Source of the DNA: a virus
Virus record (IMG/VR): IMGVR_UViG_3300009103_000037
Location: 1 to 57,826 of that record
Direction: 5' to 3' (one strand)
DNA: 57,826 bases
Shown: piece after piece, positions 31,861 through 39,143 of the stretch
Layout of the letters: each line of letters starts with the position of its first letter
Numbering within the stretch: position 1 is the stretch's first letter
The notes under the pieces: model-generated
The model's input: the letters and a program-made list of their open reading frames with translations, nothing else
Told to the model about the DNA's origin: nothing
The model's database searches: none
Program-made: the position numbers and the translations under genes

Positions 31861-32871
31861 TTAGATGTATATATGAGACATAGGCGGTGGAAGAACCTTC
31901 TCTTTATCAAGATACTCTTTTATTCCGTCTAAGTTTTTTCTACCTAGCAAGAAGAGTGCATAGTCACCCCTAAATGTTTTCATTTTTGTAAAATGTTTAA
32001 AGCATAACTCAAATGATCTTACCATGTCTTTGAAGTCGCTTCCAGAAAGCAGCACTTTGCCGTAAACATCATTTACAAGGGTTACTTTTTCTTGATACTC
32101 AGAGTAATCGATAGTATCTGTATCATTATATATCTGATATATAAGCTCAGATAGGGCAGGGGAAAAGTCTAGCAAATATCTCTTGGAGTATTTGAAAGCT
32201 CTTAGTCCTGCGTATATTCTCTGAGACATAGAGCGATCACCCATGTAGTTTGTCGGATTATTAATTCTTAGCTTAAAATCATCAAAGGCAGAATCTAACG
32301 CAGAGTCATAATAAAGAGTGCCATCGTGATAGGCAACGCAGCAATTTATGAAATCAAAAGTTTCAAACAAACTCTCTATTGAAGACACCGGCTTCTTTAT
32401 GGCCTGGAAAACAAAAGAGTGCGGCGAAGATCCGTCTAATTGTCCATATCTAGGAGTCTTTTCTCGATGAAAACTATTAGCCCACTTGCTAGTCTTAACA
32501 ACTCTATAATCAGATCCAAGTGGAGAAGACAGACTCGTAGCCCCAATAGTTTCTTTTAAGAGCGTATCAAGGTCTGACAACATCCATGAGCCATACCCGT
32601 CAGAGTGTAACGGACTATCCTCAAAGAACCAAGCATCTATATCTCCAAACTTATCGAGCTTGTCCTCGAAGACAACATTTCTAGCCCCACTGAAAGAAGC
32701 GGCTCTTTCAAGTTGTTTCCACTTTGAAGCTGAATCATAAAGCCGATAAGCCCTATATACAGATAGCATAGAGCCTCCTGCTAAAAGAGGTTTTAACTGC
32801 ATGAGAGCATCATCTTTTACGATGTGGTTTACAAGCCAATCAATTCGCTTATCTGTAATTGTCTTTATCAT
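31861..32871 (-). CDS. Nucleotidyltransferase-like protein
   Basis: 336 residues. The N-terminal half contains L-L-A-G-G-S-M-L-S-V-Y-R-A-Y and, about 45 residues later, F-G-D-I-D-A-W-F-F, which is the G-G-S ... D-x-D pattern of the polymerase-beta-like nucleotidyltransferase fold. The middle, F-D-F-I-N-C-C-V-A-Y and Y-Y-D-S-A-L-D-D, matches other phage members I have seen described only as NTase-like. It could modify tRNA, protein or an antibiotic-like substrate. It overlaps the neighbouring HEAT-like gene by 4 nt. Confidence 0.65.
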   Translation of the reverse strand: MIKTITDKRIDWLVNHIVKDDALMQLKPLLAGGSMLSVYRAYRLYDSASKWKQLERAASFSGARNVVFEDKLDKFGDIDAWFFEDSPLHSDGYGSWMLSDLDTLLKETIGATSLSSPLGSDYRVVKTSKWANSFHREKTPRYGQLDGSSPHSFVFQAIKKPVSSIESLFETFDFINCCVAYHDGTLYYDSALDSAFDDFKLRINNPTNYMGDRSMSQRIYAGLRAFKYSKRYLLDFSPALSELIYQIYNDTDTIDYSEYQEKVTLVNDVYGKVLLSGSDFKDMVRSFELCFKHFTKMKTFRGDYALFLLGRKNLDGIKEYLDKEKVLPPPMSHIYI

Positions 32872-33677
32872 GTATGCTTTAACTTTCTTTCTAGTTCCAT
32901 CGAAATTCTATTTCCGGCATTTCGTAGATTCATAAAATACAAAGCTTCTTCTGGAGACATCCTGTTAATTAGGGCCGCCACTATCATTTCCATACTGCTG
33001 TTGTGTAGCTCTATGGTCGGATCAAGCTCTTTTGCTTGCTCTATTAGAGGGGCGAATTCTTCTGGATCAGCCAAGGTGAGTGCCTGTCGATTAAGCCAGC
33101 TCAAGTACCACCATCCACTACCTTTTTTCTCCGGCATTAGTGATGAAGGAAGAAAATTTTGATAGCAATTATCAATACCTATGCGTGTCATAGCCATGTT
33201 TCTAACGCTATACTTTTTATCATCTAACATGGGCTTTAAGAACTTTACGGGCAGGATTCTTGCGCACCTAGTCCTGATACGAGTATCGGGAGAATTGCGA
33301 AGCCTTTTAGCCATTTTAAGCCTAATTGACGAATGAGCATTATCCAGCATAAAGATTGCCCATACACCACTAGAGCTGTTTGTCAAAACCCTCAGATCAT
33401 CTTCGTTTTGGATGCTCAAGGCGCTCGTTACAATCTCATAAACTAGAACCCCGAATCTTTTTGAAGACCCTTTGGTAAAAGATGTTAGAGGGTAATGATT
33501 CCACCTTGAGTCAGAGACAAGTTTGGCCTTAGATCGACTAGACATAGCGTTCCATGTATCAAGCACTTGTTCTGTATTACTAAAGGAAAGTCCTTGCCAC
33601 CTTCTTCCTTCATCAGTAGTTGTAAGCCTTAAGGCCTTTGAAAATTTTTCATATGGATGATTTACAGCTTTCTTCAT
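32868..33677 (-). CDS. Hypothetical HEAT-like repeat protein
   Basis: 269 residues, with GAGGATACG before the ATG. The middle shows HEAT-like repeats: S-S-I-R-L-K-M-A-K-R-L-R, T-R-I-R-T-R-C-A-R-I-L-P, S-V-R-N-M-A-M-T-R-I. These alpha-solenoid repeats scaffold protein or nucleic acid partners. The ending is helical, with E-E-A-L-Y-F-M-N-L-R-N. Similar repeats occur in the protein at 11176-11889. Its start lies 39 nt after the stop of the zinc-protein gene upstream. Confidence 0.6.
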   Translation of the reverse strand: MKKAVNHPYEKFSKALRLTTTDEGRRWQGLSFSNTEQVLDTWNAMSSRSKAKLVSDSRWNHYPLTSFTKGSSKRFGVLVYEIVTSALSIQNEDDLRVLTNSSSGVWAIFMLDNAHSSIRLKMAKRLRNSPDTRIRTRCARILPVKFLKPMLDDKKYSVRNMAMTRIGIDNCYQNFLPSSLMPEKKGSGWWYLSWLNRQALTLADPEEFAPLIEQAKELDPTIELHNSSMEMIVAALINRMSPEEALYFMNLRNAGNRISMELERKLKHT

Positions 33678-33715
33678 CGTATCCTCGTATTGTTAGATTG
33701 TTATAGAGCCTATTT

Positions 33716-34360
33716 TTACTTGTCTTCTTCCCATCTCTTTCTGCAAATTTCGCCCCAATTTTTATGGCAATTATCACAAAGTGTATTGATCCAGCTGCCG
33801 CCCCTTTCTTCTCCTGGGCTTCCACATTCTTCACAGGTTTTATACGAAAGCTCTTCGGCCTTTTGTATAAGGCTGTAAATTTCGTCGTTCCCACAAGTCA
33901 TATAGAATCTTAGTCCACCATACTTTTCCTTTACCTGTGTTGCCTTCGGGTAAGACCCGCTGTATTCATCACAGAAGCAAGCGTAATAGTTCCCAGGTGG
34001 CTTATCATTGGATTCTAGGTCTTCGTGAATGGACAGACACCTTCCTGGGCTTCGTGTCTTACTGCCGTAGTGACGCTCCTTAGAGCACCCACATTTGGAG
34101 CAAGAGAGATTAGGGTTGTCGCTAACTATACCCTTAATGATGGGCTCAAGCTTTGAAGATAAATCCCAAATTATATCAAACCAGCCATCGCTACAGGTAA
34201 AGCCCCAACACATGCAGGTTGATTGCATTGATGCCTGTCTATCACTATAAAGAAGTGGAAAACTCTCAACCAGCTTCTTATCTAATTCTTCATTCACTCT
34301 TAGCTCCCAAGGTGTAAAGCGGTAAGCCCCAACCAACTTACCTGTTGCTAAGCAACCCAC
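33716..34360 (-). CDS. Cysteine-rich zinc-binding protein
   Basis: 214 residues with many Cys: C-M-C-W-G-F-T-C, C-S-K-C-G-C, C-E-E-C-G-S-P-G and C-D-N-C-H, enough for two or three zinc knuckles. The segment V-K-E-K-Y-G-G-L-R-F-Y, then the Cys pairs, is a pattern seen in phage and bacterial proteins of unknown role. The start is uncertain: a GTG at 34360 opens the frame, but no strong ribosome site is visible, and a TTG follows at 34336. Probably a nucleic-acid-binding protein. Confidence 0.6.
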   Translation of the reverse strand: MGCLATGKLVGAYRFTPWELRVNEELDKKLVESFPLLYSDRQASMQSTCMCWGFTCSDGWFDIIWDLSSKLEPIIKGIVSDNPNLSCSKCGCSKERHYGSKTRSPGRCLSIHEDLESNDKPPGNYYACFCDEYSGSYPKATQVKEKYGGLRFYMTCGNDEIYSLIQKAEELSYKTCEECGSPGEERGGSWINTLCDNCHKNWGEICRKRWEEDK

Positions 34361-34394
34361 CTGCTACAAGCAGGGTAACTTCATAATATATCAG

Positions 34395-34607
34395 TTAGCT
34401 CTTATTTTGAACAAATTGATATAGCTTTTCAGCCTCAACAAGAACGTCCTCGGTAGTGTAAGGAGTTACGGCTTCTCGCTGTCCCTCTGGCTTTAGGTGT
34501 TCGTTATCAAACTGTCTGTTTGTTCTACTTTCTAAAATACCAACCGCCATTCCCAACAGGTCTGTGCGAAGCTCATATCCGTTTTTATTTAGATTGTAAG
34601 TGCTCAT
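34395..34607 (-). CDS. Small conserved-type phage protein
   Basis: 70 residues: N-K-N-G-Y-E-L-R-T-D-L-L-G-M-A, a polar middle, then T-T-E-D-V-L-V-E-A-E-K-L-Y-Q-F-V. The opening helix and the closing E-D-V-L-x-x-A-x-x-L-Y-x-F-V pattern recur in myovirus genomes of the T4-like and cyanophage groups without a known function. It lies 79 nt downstream of the tmRNA 3' end and may be co-transcribed with it. Confidence 0.65.
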   Translation of the reverse strand: MSTYNLNKNGYELRTDLLGMAVGILESRTNRQFDNEHLKPEGQREAVTPYTTEDVLVEAEKLYQFVQNKS

Positions 34608-34685
34608 CTTATTTCCTCTCTGTGTGTTGGAGGCTTAATTGCCTCAGTTATATTATACCACAAAAAAGATTAGTTTATCTATAAA

Positions 34686-35057
34686 TGGTGGAGGCGGCGG
34701 GAGTCGAACCCGCGTCCAAAATAAATCATTCTTCAAGTCATTCACAAGCTTGTCTGATGTATTCCCACATCAGCAAGGTAGCTACATTAAAACCCTTTTC
34801 TTATGTAGCCTCAGAAATCCACTCATTAAAATGAGGTATCCATCTTGATTTTTTATTTTCGCAGGATCTCTACCTGTTATCTAACATTGGGTAACAAGGT
34901 TGTTAGAAACCCAGACAACTAAGCTGCTAAAGCAAATTCGTTGTAGTAATAATTGTCATTGGCAATTATAAGTTTTGCAACAAGTTTTAAGCCATTTGTT
35001 ACCGTAGACTGCTTGCACTATCCGCTATCATTACCCTGTCGATACCATTTCGCCCCC
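34686..35057 (-). ncRNA. ssrA: Transfer-messenger RNA (tmRNA)
   Basis: 372 nt. The 5' end GGGGGCG pairs with the 3' CGCCTCC, with a G3:U70 wobble as alanyl-tRNA synthetase requires; discriminator A and CCA are encoded. GGACGCGGGTTCGACTCC forms the T arm and GAAATGGTATCGACAGGG the D-loop region. The tag frame at 34963-34919 reads ANDNYYYNEFALAA then TAG; the ALAA ending is the ClpXP-type degradation signal. tmRNA frees stalled ribosomes and tags the unfinished protein. No SmpB gene is in the window. A promoter motif lies 23 nt upstream. Confidence 0.95.
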
Positions 35058-35079
35058 ATACACATAACTATTCAAAGTC

Positions 35080-35095
35080 ATATAATTGATGCAGA
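35080..35095 (-). promoter_or_regulatory. Phage promoter motif upstream of tmRNA
   Basis: Minus-strand TCTGCATCAATTATAT, with two changes from consensus, preceded by TATTATTATTTTT. It lies 23 nt before the mature tmRNA 5' end, the right distance if TTATAT is a -10 element. Confidence 0.65.
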
Positions 35096-35120
35096 AAAAA
35101 TAATAATAAAATATTATACT

Positions 35121-35564
35121 CTAGTTAGAGAGGCTATATATGCAGTAGCTACTGTTCTCTTTAACGACATTTAAGTTTAAAAACACACTTCTCTGATAGC
35201 CTCGTGATGTCTTTCCATCTTTCTTTACATCTCTCCTAACAGTGATAAAGGCTTGGCCTCCCCTTTTTAGTAAGGACTTTATAGATCCTAATATCTCATC
35301 TTCTGCTTCTGCGCTTACAACATTTAAAACATAAGTGCATAACACAGTGTCAAAGCCCATTCCCGTAAGATCTGTGGGCCTCCAGTATGGATCGTAAGCC
35401 TCAGCGGTATATCCGGCTTTTTTAAGGTGATTAAAGTCAGCTGACTTTCCACAGCCATAATCAAGTATAGCTCCCCTCAAGTAGCCTTTGTCCTGCAAAT
35501 ATCTAAGTGGCACTGAGGCTTTCTTTCTAGAAATAGCTGTGTTATAACTTTGTACATTTTGCAT
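35121..35564 (-). CDS. SAM-dependent methyltransferase, class I-like
   Basis: 147 residues. Motif I is I-L-D-Y-G-C-G-K-S at about 33-41, motif II/IV is A-E-A-Y-D-P-Y and F-D-T-V-L-C-T-Y-V-L-N, followed by S-L-L-K-R-G-G-Q-A-F-I-T-V-R. This is a Rossmann methyltransferase shortened at both ends. The N-terminal N-T-A-I-S-R-K-K-A-S-V-P resembles DNA phosphorothioate-associated or 'TehB-like' proteins in which the enzyme is small; the substrate is unclear. GGAG precedes the ATG. It ends 26 nt before the promoter of the tmRNA. Confidence 0.75.
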   Translation of the reverse strand: MQNVQSYNTAISRKKASVPLRYLQDKGYLRGAILDYGCGKSADFNHLKKAGYTAEAYDPYWRPTDLTGMGFDTVLCTYVLNVVSAEAEDEILGSIKSLLKRGGQAFITVRRDVKKDGKTSRGYQRSVFLNLNVVKENSSYCIYSLSN

Positions 35565-35600
35565 ATCAACTCCGTTATTTTATGTATATTAATTAGACTA

Positions 35601-35858
35601 TTAAAGCTTATTTACGGCTCTTACTGCGGCACTTGCAGCGGCAGTCGGCTCCATTCCCGCCTCTGTATTATTATGTAAAAACAATTCCCTAAATATTTCT
35701 AGATAAGTTTCAGGGTCAAAACGATCATGCTCATCTCTGCCTAATGGATCAGAAGAAGGAAGGCTGGTCGCAGCCTTATCTAAAACGTCTGCTTCCGCAG
35801 ATAACCCTTTGTTATCTAGGTCTTGTGCTAATTTTAACACTTTGGTTAGTAATGACAT
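35601..35858 (-). CDS. Small module-bearing protein
   Basis: 85 residues, the most compact module protein. Residues 4-29 are a textbook copy (L-T-K-V-L-K-L-A-Q-D-L-D-N-K-G-L-S-A-E-A, D-V-L-D-K-A-A-T). A short acidic linker and a helix (Y-L-E-I-F-R-E-L-F-L) with an Ala-rich end follow. It offers the clearest view of the module itself and suggests that the module alone plus a short passenger is sufficient. GGAG lies before the ATG. Confidence 0.65.
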   Translation of the reverse strand: MSLLTKVLKLAQDLDNKGLSAEADVLDKAATSLPSSDPLGRDEHDRFDPETYLEIFRELFLHNNTEAGMEPTAAASAAVRAVNKL

Positions 35859-35876
35859 TATAAGGCTCCATCCTCA

Positions 35877-36074
35877 TTACTCGTTATTAATAACAGATTT
35901 ATCGGGCACTTTTGATAAAAACTTTTCCATCTCCTTAGAAATACTAGCAGAGAAGCTTTCTAGCTCTTCTAGCGAAAAGCTCTCTAGGTGCATAAAGCCT
36001 ACGTCATCTCTCCATATGAGATACTTATATTTTCTATACGTTTCATCTTTTTTGCGTGGAGGTTTAATGTTCAT
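35877..36074 (-). CDS. Small hypothetical protein
   Basis: 65 residues with basic start K-P-P-R-K-K-D-E-T-Y-R-K-Y-K-Y, a W-R-D-D-V-G-F-M-H strand and a helical acidic end. Ser/Glu repeats (E-S-F-S-L-E-E-L-E-S-F-S) give two near-identical turns. No family recognised. Confidence 0.5.
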   Translation of the reverse strand: MNIKPPRKKDETYRKYKYLIWRDDVGFMHLESFSLEELESFSASISKEMEKFLSKVPDKSVINNE

Positions 36075-36110
36075 CGGTTTTAATTATACTAAAATAAAAT
36101 CTTTAATGAA

Positions 36111-36269
36111 TCATTTATTTTTCTTTAAAAGCTTTCCTGCTTCGTGAAAAACCCTTTTGACCTTTTCCTCATAGCCTTTTTTTGTCCATCCATCATTTCT
36201 AGGGTTATTGGCTTCAAGGGTCCACTCTTTAAGAGTGGCTAAAACTTCTTTTAGAGAAGGCTTATTCAT
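36111..36269 (-). CDS. Small basic protein after the sigma gene
   Basis: 52 residues: K-P-S-L-K-E-V-L-A-T-L-K-E-W-T-L-E-A-N-N-P-R then a lysine-rich helix. It starts 2 nt after the sigma-factor stop, so it is translationally coupled to it. A GAGGAAT site is 11 nt upstream. Gene finders with longer cut-offs would miss it. A sigma regulator is possible by position only. Confidence 0.6.
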   Translation of the reverse strand: MNKPSLKEVLATLKEWTLEANNPRNDGWTKKGYEEKVKRVFHEAGKLLKKNK

Positions 36270-36271
36270 GG

Positions 36272-37120
36272 CTATCTATATTCCTCTATTCCATAGTGAA
36301 CTCTCAGTCTTTTTCTAAGCCTATCTATCGCCCTTATTTCGACCCTTCTAACCCACTCTCTAGAAATATTCAGCTCTCCCTCTAAATCCCTGAGCGTCTT
36401 TGGCTCTTCTGTTAAAAACCTATTCTTTATAATCTCTCTTTCAAGCTCTGGCATTGTAGACATTATTTCATATATAGCTGAAGTGAGGCTGTATAATTCA
36501 TCAGCATCCTCATATTCTCTGTGGGGGCTAACTGGATCTTGAAGCAGGTCAACCTTGAGGGTACTCCCGTCTTCCCCGACCTTAATAGGAGTATCTAGTC
36601 TAACGTCAGATCCTTTTAAGGAAGCCATCATTTGTCGCAAAGAGTCCTTCTTTACAGAAAGGGTGCTTGCTATATAGTTTAGCTTATCCTCGCCAGACAG
36701 CCCGCTTTCTTCTGCCTCTCTTAAAGATTTAGATAAATTAGAAAATAAAGTTCTATCATCTCTGGTAGTGCCCATTTTGACAACTGATTTATAATCCATG
36801 ATATATCTCTTCATATTTGCTTTAACCCACCACATAGCATAAGTCAAGAAAGTCACCTCTTGAGTTGGGTCAAACATGCTTGCTGCTTTAAGTAACCCGG
36901 CGATACCTTCCTGCATCAAGTCTTCATAAGATATATAATAATTCTTAGCCTTTAACCTAAAGGCTTCTTTCGATACAATTTTCATATTAGATAATACAAG
37001 TTGGTCCAAGGCCAGCTTATTAGAATTATCCTGCCACTTCTTTACCAGATCAAGCTGCACACTTGCAGGTAGAACAGGGTTATCTTTTATAATGTTTTTT
37101 ATTAAATCCATCGACTGCAT
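36272..37120 (-). CDS. Sigma-70 family sigma factor
   Basis: 282 residues from the ATG at 37120 (AAAGGAG 5 nt upstream). Region 2 is clear: Y-E-D-L-M-Q-E-G-I-A-G-L-L-K-A, F-D-P-T-Q-E-V-T-F-L-T-Y-A-M-W-W-V, and region 2.4/3 I-M-D-Y-K-S-V-V-K. Region 4 is M-P-E-L-E-R-E-I-I-K-N-R-F-L then a helix-turn-helix I-S-R-E-W-V-R-R-V-E-I-R-A. Region 1.1 is absent, as in RpoH-like alternative sigmas. Phage sigma factors redirect host polymerase to phage promoters; the repeated motif in this window is the obvious candidate target. Confidence 0.92.
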   Translation of the reverse strand: MQSMDLIKNIIKDNPVLPASVQLDLVKKWQDNSNKLALDQLVLSNMKIVSKEAFRLKAKNYYISYEDLMQEGIAGLLKAASMFDPTQEVTFLTYAMWWVKANMKRYIMDYKSVVKMGTTRDDRTLFSNLSKSLREAEESGLSGEDKLNYIASTLSVKKDSLRQMMASLKGSDVRLDTPIKVGEDGSTLKVDLLQDPVSPHREYEDADELYSLTSAIYEIMSTMPELEREIIKNRFLTEEPKTLRDLEGELNISREWVRRVEIRAIDRLRKRLRVHYGIEEYR

Positions 37121-37130
37121 ACAATCTCCT

Positions 37131-37328
37131 TTACCATTCATCGCGTTGTTTGTACAAACGCTTTTTTGATCGTCTTATTTTAGAGTTCTTATTTTGAATT
37201 TCACCAATATCATACCACTCGTCCCATTCGTCCTCTTTGGGGTCGTAAGCAATATCTTGAGAACGCTCCTTGTTCTCATTTGTATTGCGATTACAACTGT
37301 CCCTATCGTTCTTCTCCGAAGAATCCAT
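37131..37328 (-). CDS. Small highly charged protein
   Basis: 65 residues: Asn/Arg/Glu/Asp-rich with R-R-S-K-K-R-L-Y-K-Q-R near the end and W-D-E-W-Y-D-I in the middle. It is probably disordered. It overlaps the sigma factor frame only in the untranslated start region and is immediately upstream of it, so it may modulate sigma translation. No family recognised. Confidence 0.5.
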   Translation of the reverse strand: MDSSEKNDRDSCNRNTNENKERSQDIAYDPKEDEWDEWYDIGEIQNKNSKIRRSKKRLYKQRDEW

Positions 37329-37353
37329 TTATTTGTATGCTCCTTTTATTTCT

Positions 37354-37788
37354 CTACTTATTAGAGTTTGTTCTAAATATTCTATCCATAACTGGATATA
37401 TGCCCCCGAAGTTACTATGAGGGTCTTTTAGGTGATGGTGCATGTGATGTTTGGCCCAATAAGCCTTAGATCCATTATGCGCCTCCCAATGCCTGTAAGA
37501 ATAAACCGGAAAGAATGAGCAAACACCCAATGCAAATGGCAGGTTTATAAAGCCAATACAGGCCATAAAGATAGCAATAAGAATCTTGGCCCAAGTAGGG
37601 AAGAGTGCTCTCTCTAGAGAGTCTGGTTTGGCGTGATGCCTAGTGTGTATAGATTTAATCTTATTTAATATAGGAAGAGTTCCTAACTTTCCATGAAAAA
37701 TAAATCTATGGGTAAGGTAAAAGGCTAAGCCGCCAGCGGCATGTCCCGCCAAAACAAGCAGGGTAAATATTAATATGTTAAGTCCCAA
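37354..37788 (-). CDS. Fatty-acid hydroxylase / sterol-desaturase-like membrane protein
   Basis: 144 residues with membrane segments at about 5-28 and 63-90. The di-iron histidine boxes are visible: T-H-R-F-I-F-H, H-T-R-H-H, and H-H-M-H-H-H. These make up the H-x(3-4)-H, H-x(2)-H-H and H-x2-H-H pattern of the superfamily, which hydroxylates or desaturates lipids and carotenoids with oxygen. It is short, but all boxes remain. A phage lipid hydroxylase would alter host membranes or block infection by others; that role is inference. Confidence 0.8.
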   Translation of the reverse strand: MGLNILIFTLLVLAGHAAGGLAFYLTHRFIFHGKLGTLPILNKIKSIHTRHHAKPDSLERALFPTWAKILIAIFMACIGFINLPFALGVCSFFPVYSYRHWEAHNGSKAYWAKHHMHHHLKDPHSNFGGIYPVMDRIFRTNSNK

Positions 37789-37791
37789 GGT

Positions 37792-38088
37792 CTAATCTCC
37801 AGATTCTTTTATCATCCTTATGATCTCCCGATCAAAAGTGAAGCTTTTTGTTTTGGAAAGCTTTTCCTTTCCAGTATAAGGAACGCACATTTCCTTTAAA
37901 GCATACAGGTCTTTTCTTCTGACAAAAGATCCTTCAAATCCTTTTACATGGGTTATTTCCCCGCTTTGCCATTCGGTAACTCTATCTATAATCTTTTTAA
38001 CTTTTTTGTAAACCTTTGGTCCGGCAGCAGTCTTTACTTCTAAAATATCCCCAACTTTGTAGTTGATATTATTCTTTTTCGTTTTCAT
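37792..38088 (-). CDS. Small basic hypothetical protein
   Basis: 98 residues, Lys-rich. The opening V-G-D-I-L-E-V-K-T-A-A-G-P-K-V-Y-K-K and G-F-E-G-S-F-V-R-R-K-D-L look like a small barrel. A C-terminal helix R-E-I-I-R-M-I-K-E-S follows. It overlaps the gene at 38069 by 20 nt. No family recognised. Confidence 0.55.
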   Translation of the reverse strand: MKTKKNNINYKVGDILEVKTAAGPKVYKKVKKIIDRVTEWQSGEITHVKGFEGSFVRRKDLYALKEMCVPYTGKEKLSKTKSFTFDREIIRMIKESGD

Positions 38089-38257
38089 TTTTATTTAACT
38101 CCATAGAGAGCAAGACTGTGGCATAAGACATGCCAGAAAGCAGCATCAAATCAAGGTTGTCATAATATAGGCCAACCCCAAAGATGAACGCATTTGCAAC
38201 AAGCAAAGATATTAAAAAGGTTTTATTCCTCAATATTTTCAAGAAGTTACTGTTCAT
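38069..38257 (-). CDS. Small two-helix membrane protein
   Basis: 62 residues from the ATG at 38257 (GGAAAC 7 nt upstream). Two hydrophobic stretches, F-L-I-S-L-L-V-A-N-A-F-I-F-G-V and L-M-L-L-S-G-M-S-Y-A-T-V-L-L, are separated by a short polar turn and followed by an acidic tail. It resembles holin-like or small integral phage membrane proteins in size and plan. No lysis enzyme is adjacent. Confidence 0.55.
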   Translation of the reverse strand: MNSNFLKILRNKTFLISLLVANAFIFGVGLYYDNLDLMLLSGMSYATVLLSMELNKNENEKE

Positions 38258-38294
38258 GTGTTGTTTCCTTTCTAGCCACATATTAAATAGTATA

Positions 38295-38657
38295 TCAAAG
38301 CCTCATGGTTTCCCATGTTCCGTCCCACTCCGTATAGTGAACTTTTCTTACCCCATGCCTCTTTAAAAACTTTTGACAGTACAAGCAGGGCTTAGACATT
38401 GTTGGAACACCATTTTTAGAAAACCTTATAACCCTTATCTCACTTATCTCACCTGGCTTAAACTGCCGGATAAGATCCATCTCTGCATGAAGATGAAATC
38501 CCTTAGTCCCGTCTGGATGAACTCTTTTGAATTTTGTTGAAGCCCTATCAGAGTTTGTTCCAAATATAACAGATGAGCCTCTTTTGGCCCAAGCCGCAAG
38601 GTGATAGTCGTGACTATTATTTAAGGCAATCTCTCTTGCTTTATTCAGATAATACAC
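38295..38657 (-). CDS. Cytidine/dCMP deaminase-like zinc protein
   Basis: 120 residues from a GTG at 38657. The zinc site is L-H-A-E-M-D-L-I (HAE) and S-K-P-C-L-Y-C-Q-K-F-L (P-C-x-x-C), the full signature of the cytidine/deoxycytidylate deaminase fold. Length fits a minimal dCMP- or CMP-type enzyme, which would feed dUMP to ThyX. The strong AGGAGG upstream is 17 nt from this start and drives a 7-codon ATG frame that overlaps the start, so reinitiation or a uORF may control it. Confidence 0.75.
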   Translation of the reverse strand: MYYLNKAREIALNNSHDYHLAAWAKRGSSVIFGTNSDRASTKFKRVHPDGTKGFHLHAEMDLIRQFKPGEISEIRVIRFSKNGVPTMSKPCLYCQKFLKRHGVRKVHYTEWDGTWETMRL

Positions 38658-38705
38658 TGGGCATTATGCCGCCTCCTAACGGCGCTAATATCAAGTAAGT
38701 ATGTG

Positions 38706-39143
38706 CTACCACTCATACTGAGGAAAGTCCTCATATTCTGGACCATCAGAGTCTAGGTCTAGGTACTGACAGCCATTTGACACAGCAAATAAAATAAGCA
38801 TTTTCAGTCCATCGCTAATAGATACTTTCCCCACTTCTTCTAGCAAATCTTCTTTTAAGTGTATTCTTGTGCCATAATGATGATCGTGGAGCGAGAAGAT
38901 TTCGGGAAAGTATGCTAACGCATCAAAGTCCTTGTGCTCTACATGGCGAGTTGAGGCCACCATAGTTTTATACGTTTCAAAAGAACTATCAACAGAAGAC
39001 AGACCCTCTGTTCCTCTGCTCTTATCTATCTTGGTCATCAATGATTCTATTTCAGAAGAATAATTATATTTAAATTGAAACGATAATGTATCAATAATAA
39101 GATTAAGCTCTTCTTCGGTTAGCTCCACTTTGCAAGTAGTCAT
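38706..39143 (-). CDS. Hypothetical protein
   Basis: 145 residues, helical N-terminal half and mixed C-terminal half with D-A-L-A-Y-F-P-E-I-F and F-A-V-S-N-G-C-Q-Y-L-D-L-D-S-D-G. That last segment reminds of a short domain found in host-derived DUF5983-like proteins, but I cannot confirm it. It overlaps the gene at 39143 by one base. Function unknown. Confidence 0.55.
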   Translation of the reverse strand: MTTCKVELTEEELNLIIDTLSFQFKYNYSSEIESLMTKIDKSRGTEGLSSVDSSFETYKTMVASTRHVEHKDFDALAYFPEIFSLHDHHYGTRIHLKEDLLEEVGKVSISDGLKMLILFAVSNGCQYLDLDSDGPEYEDFPQYEW

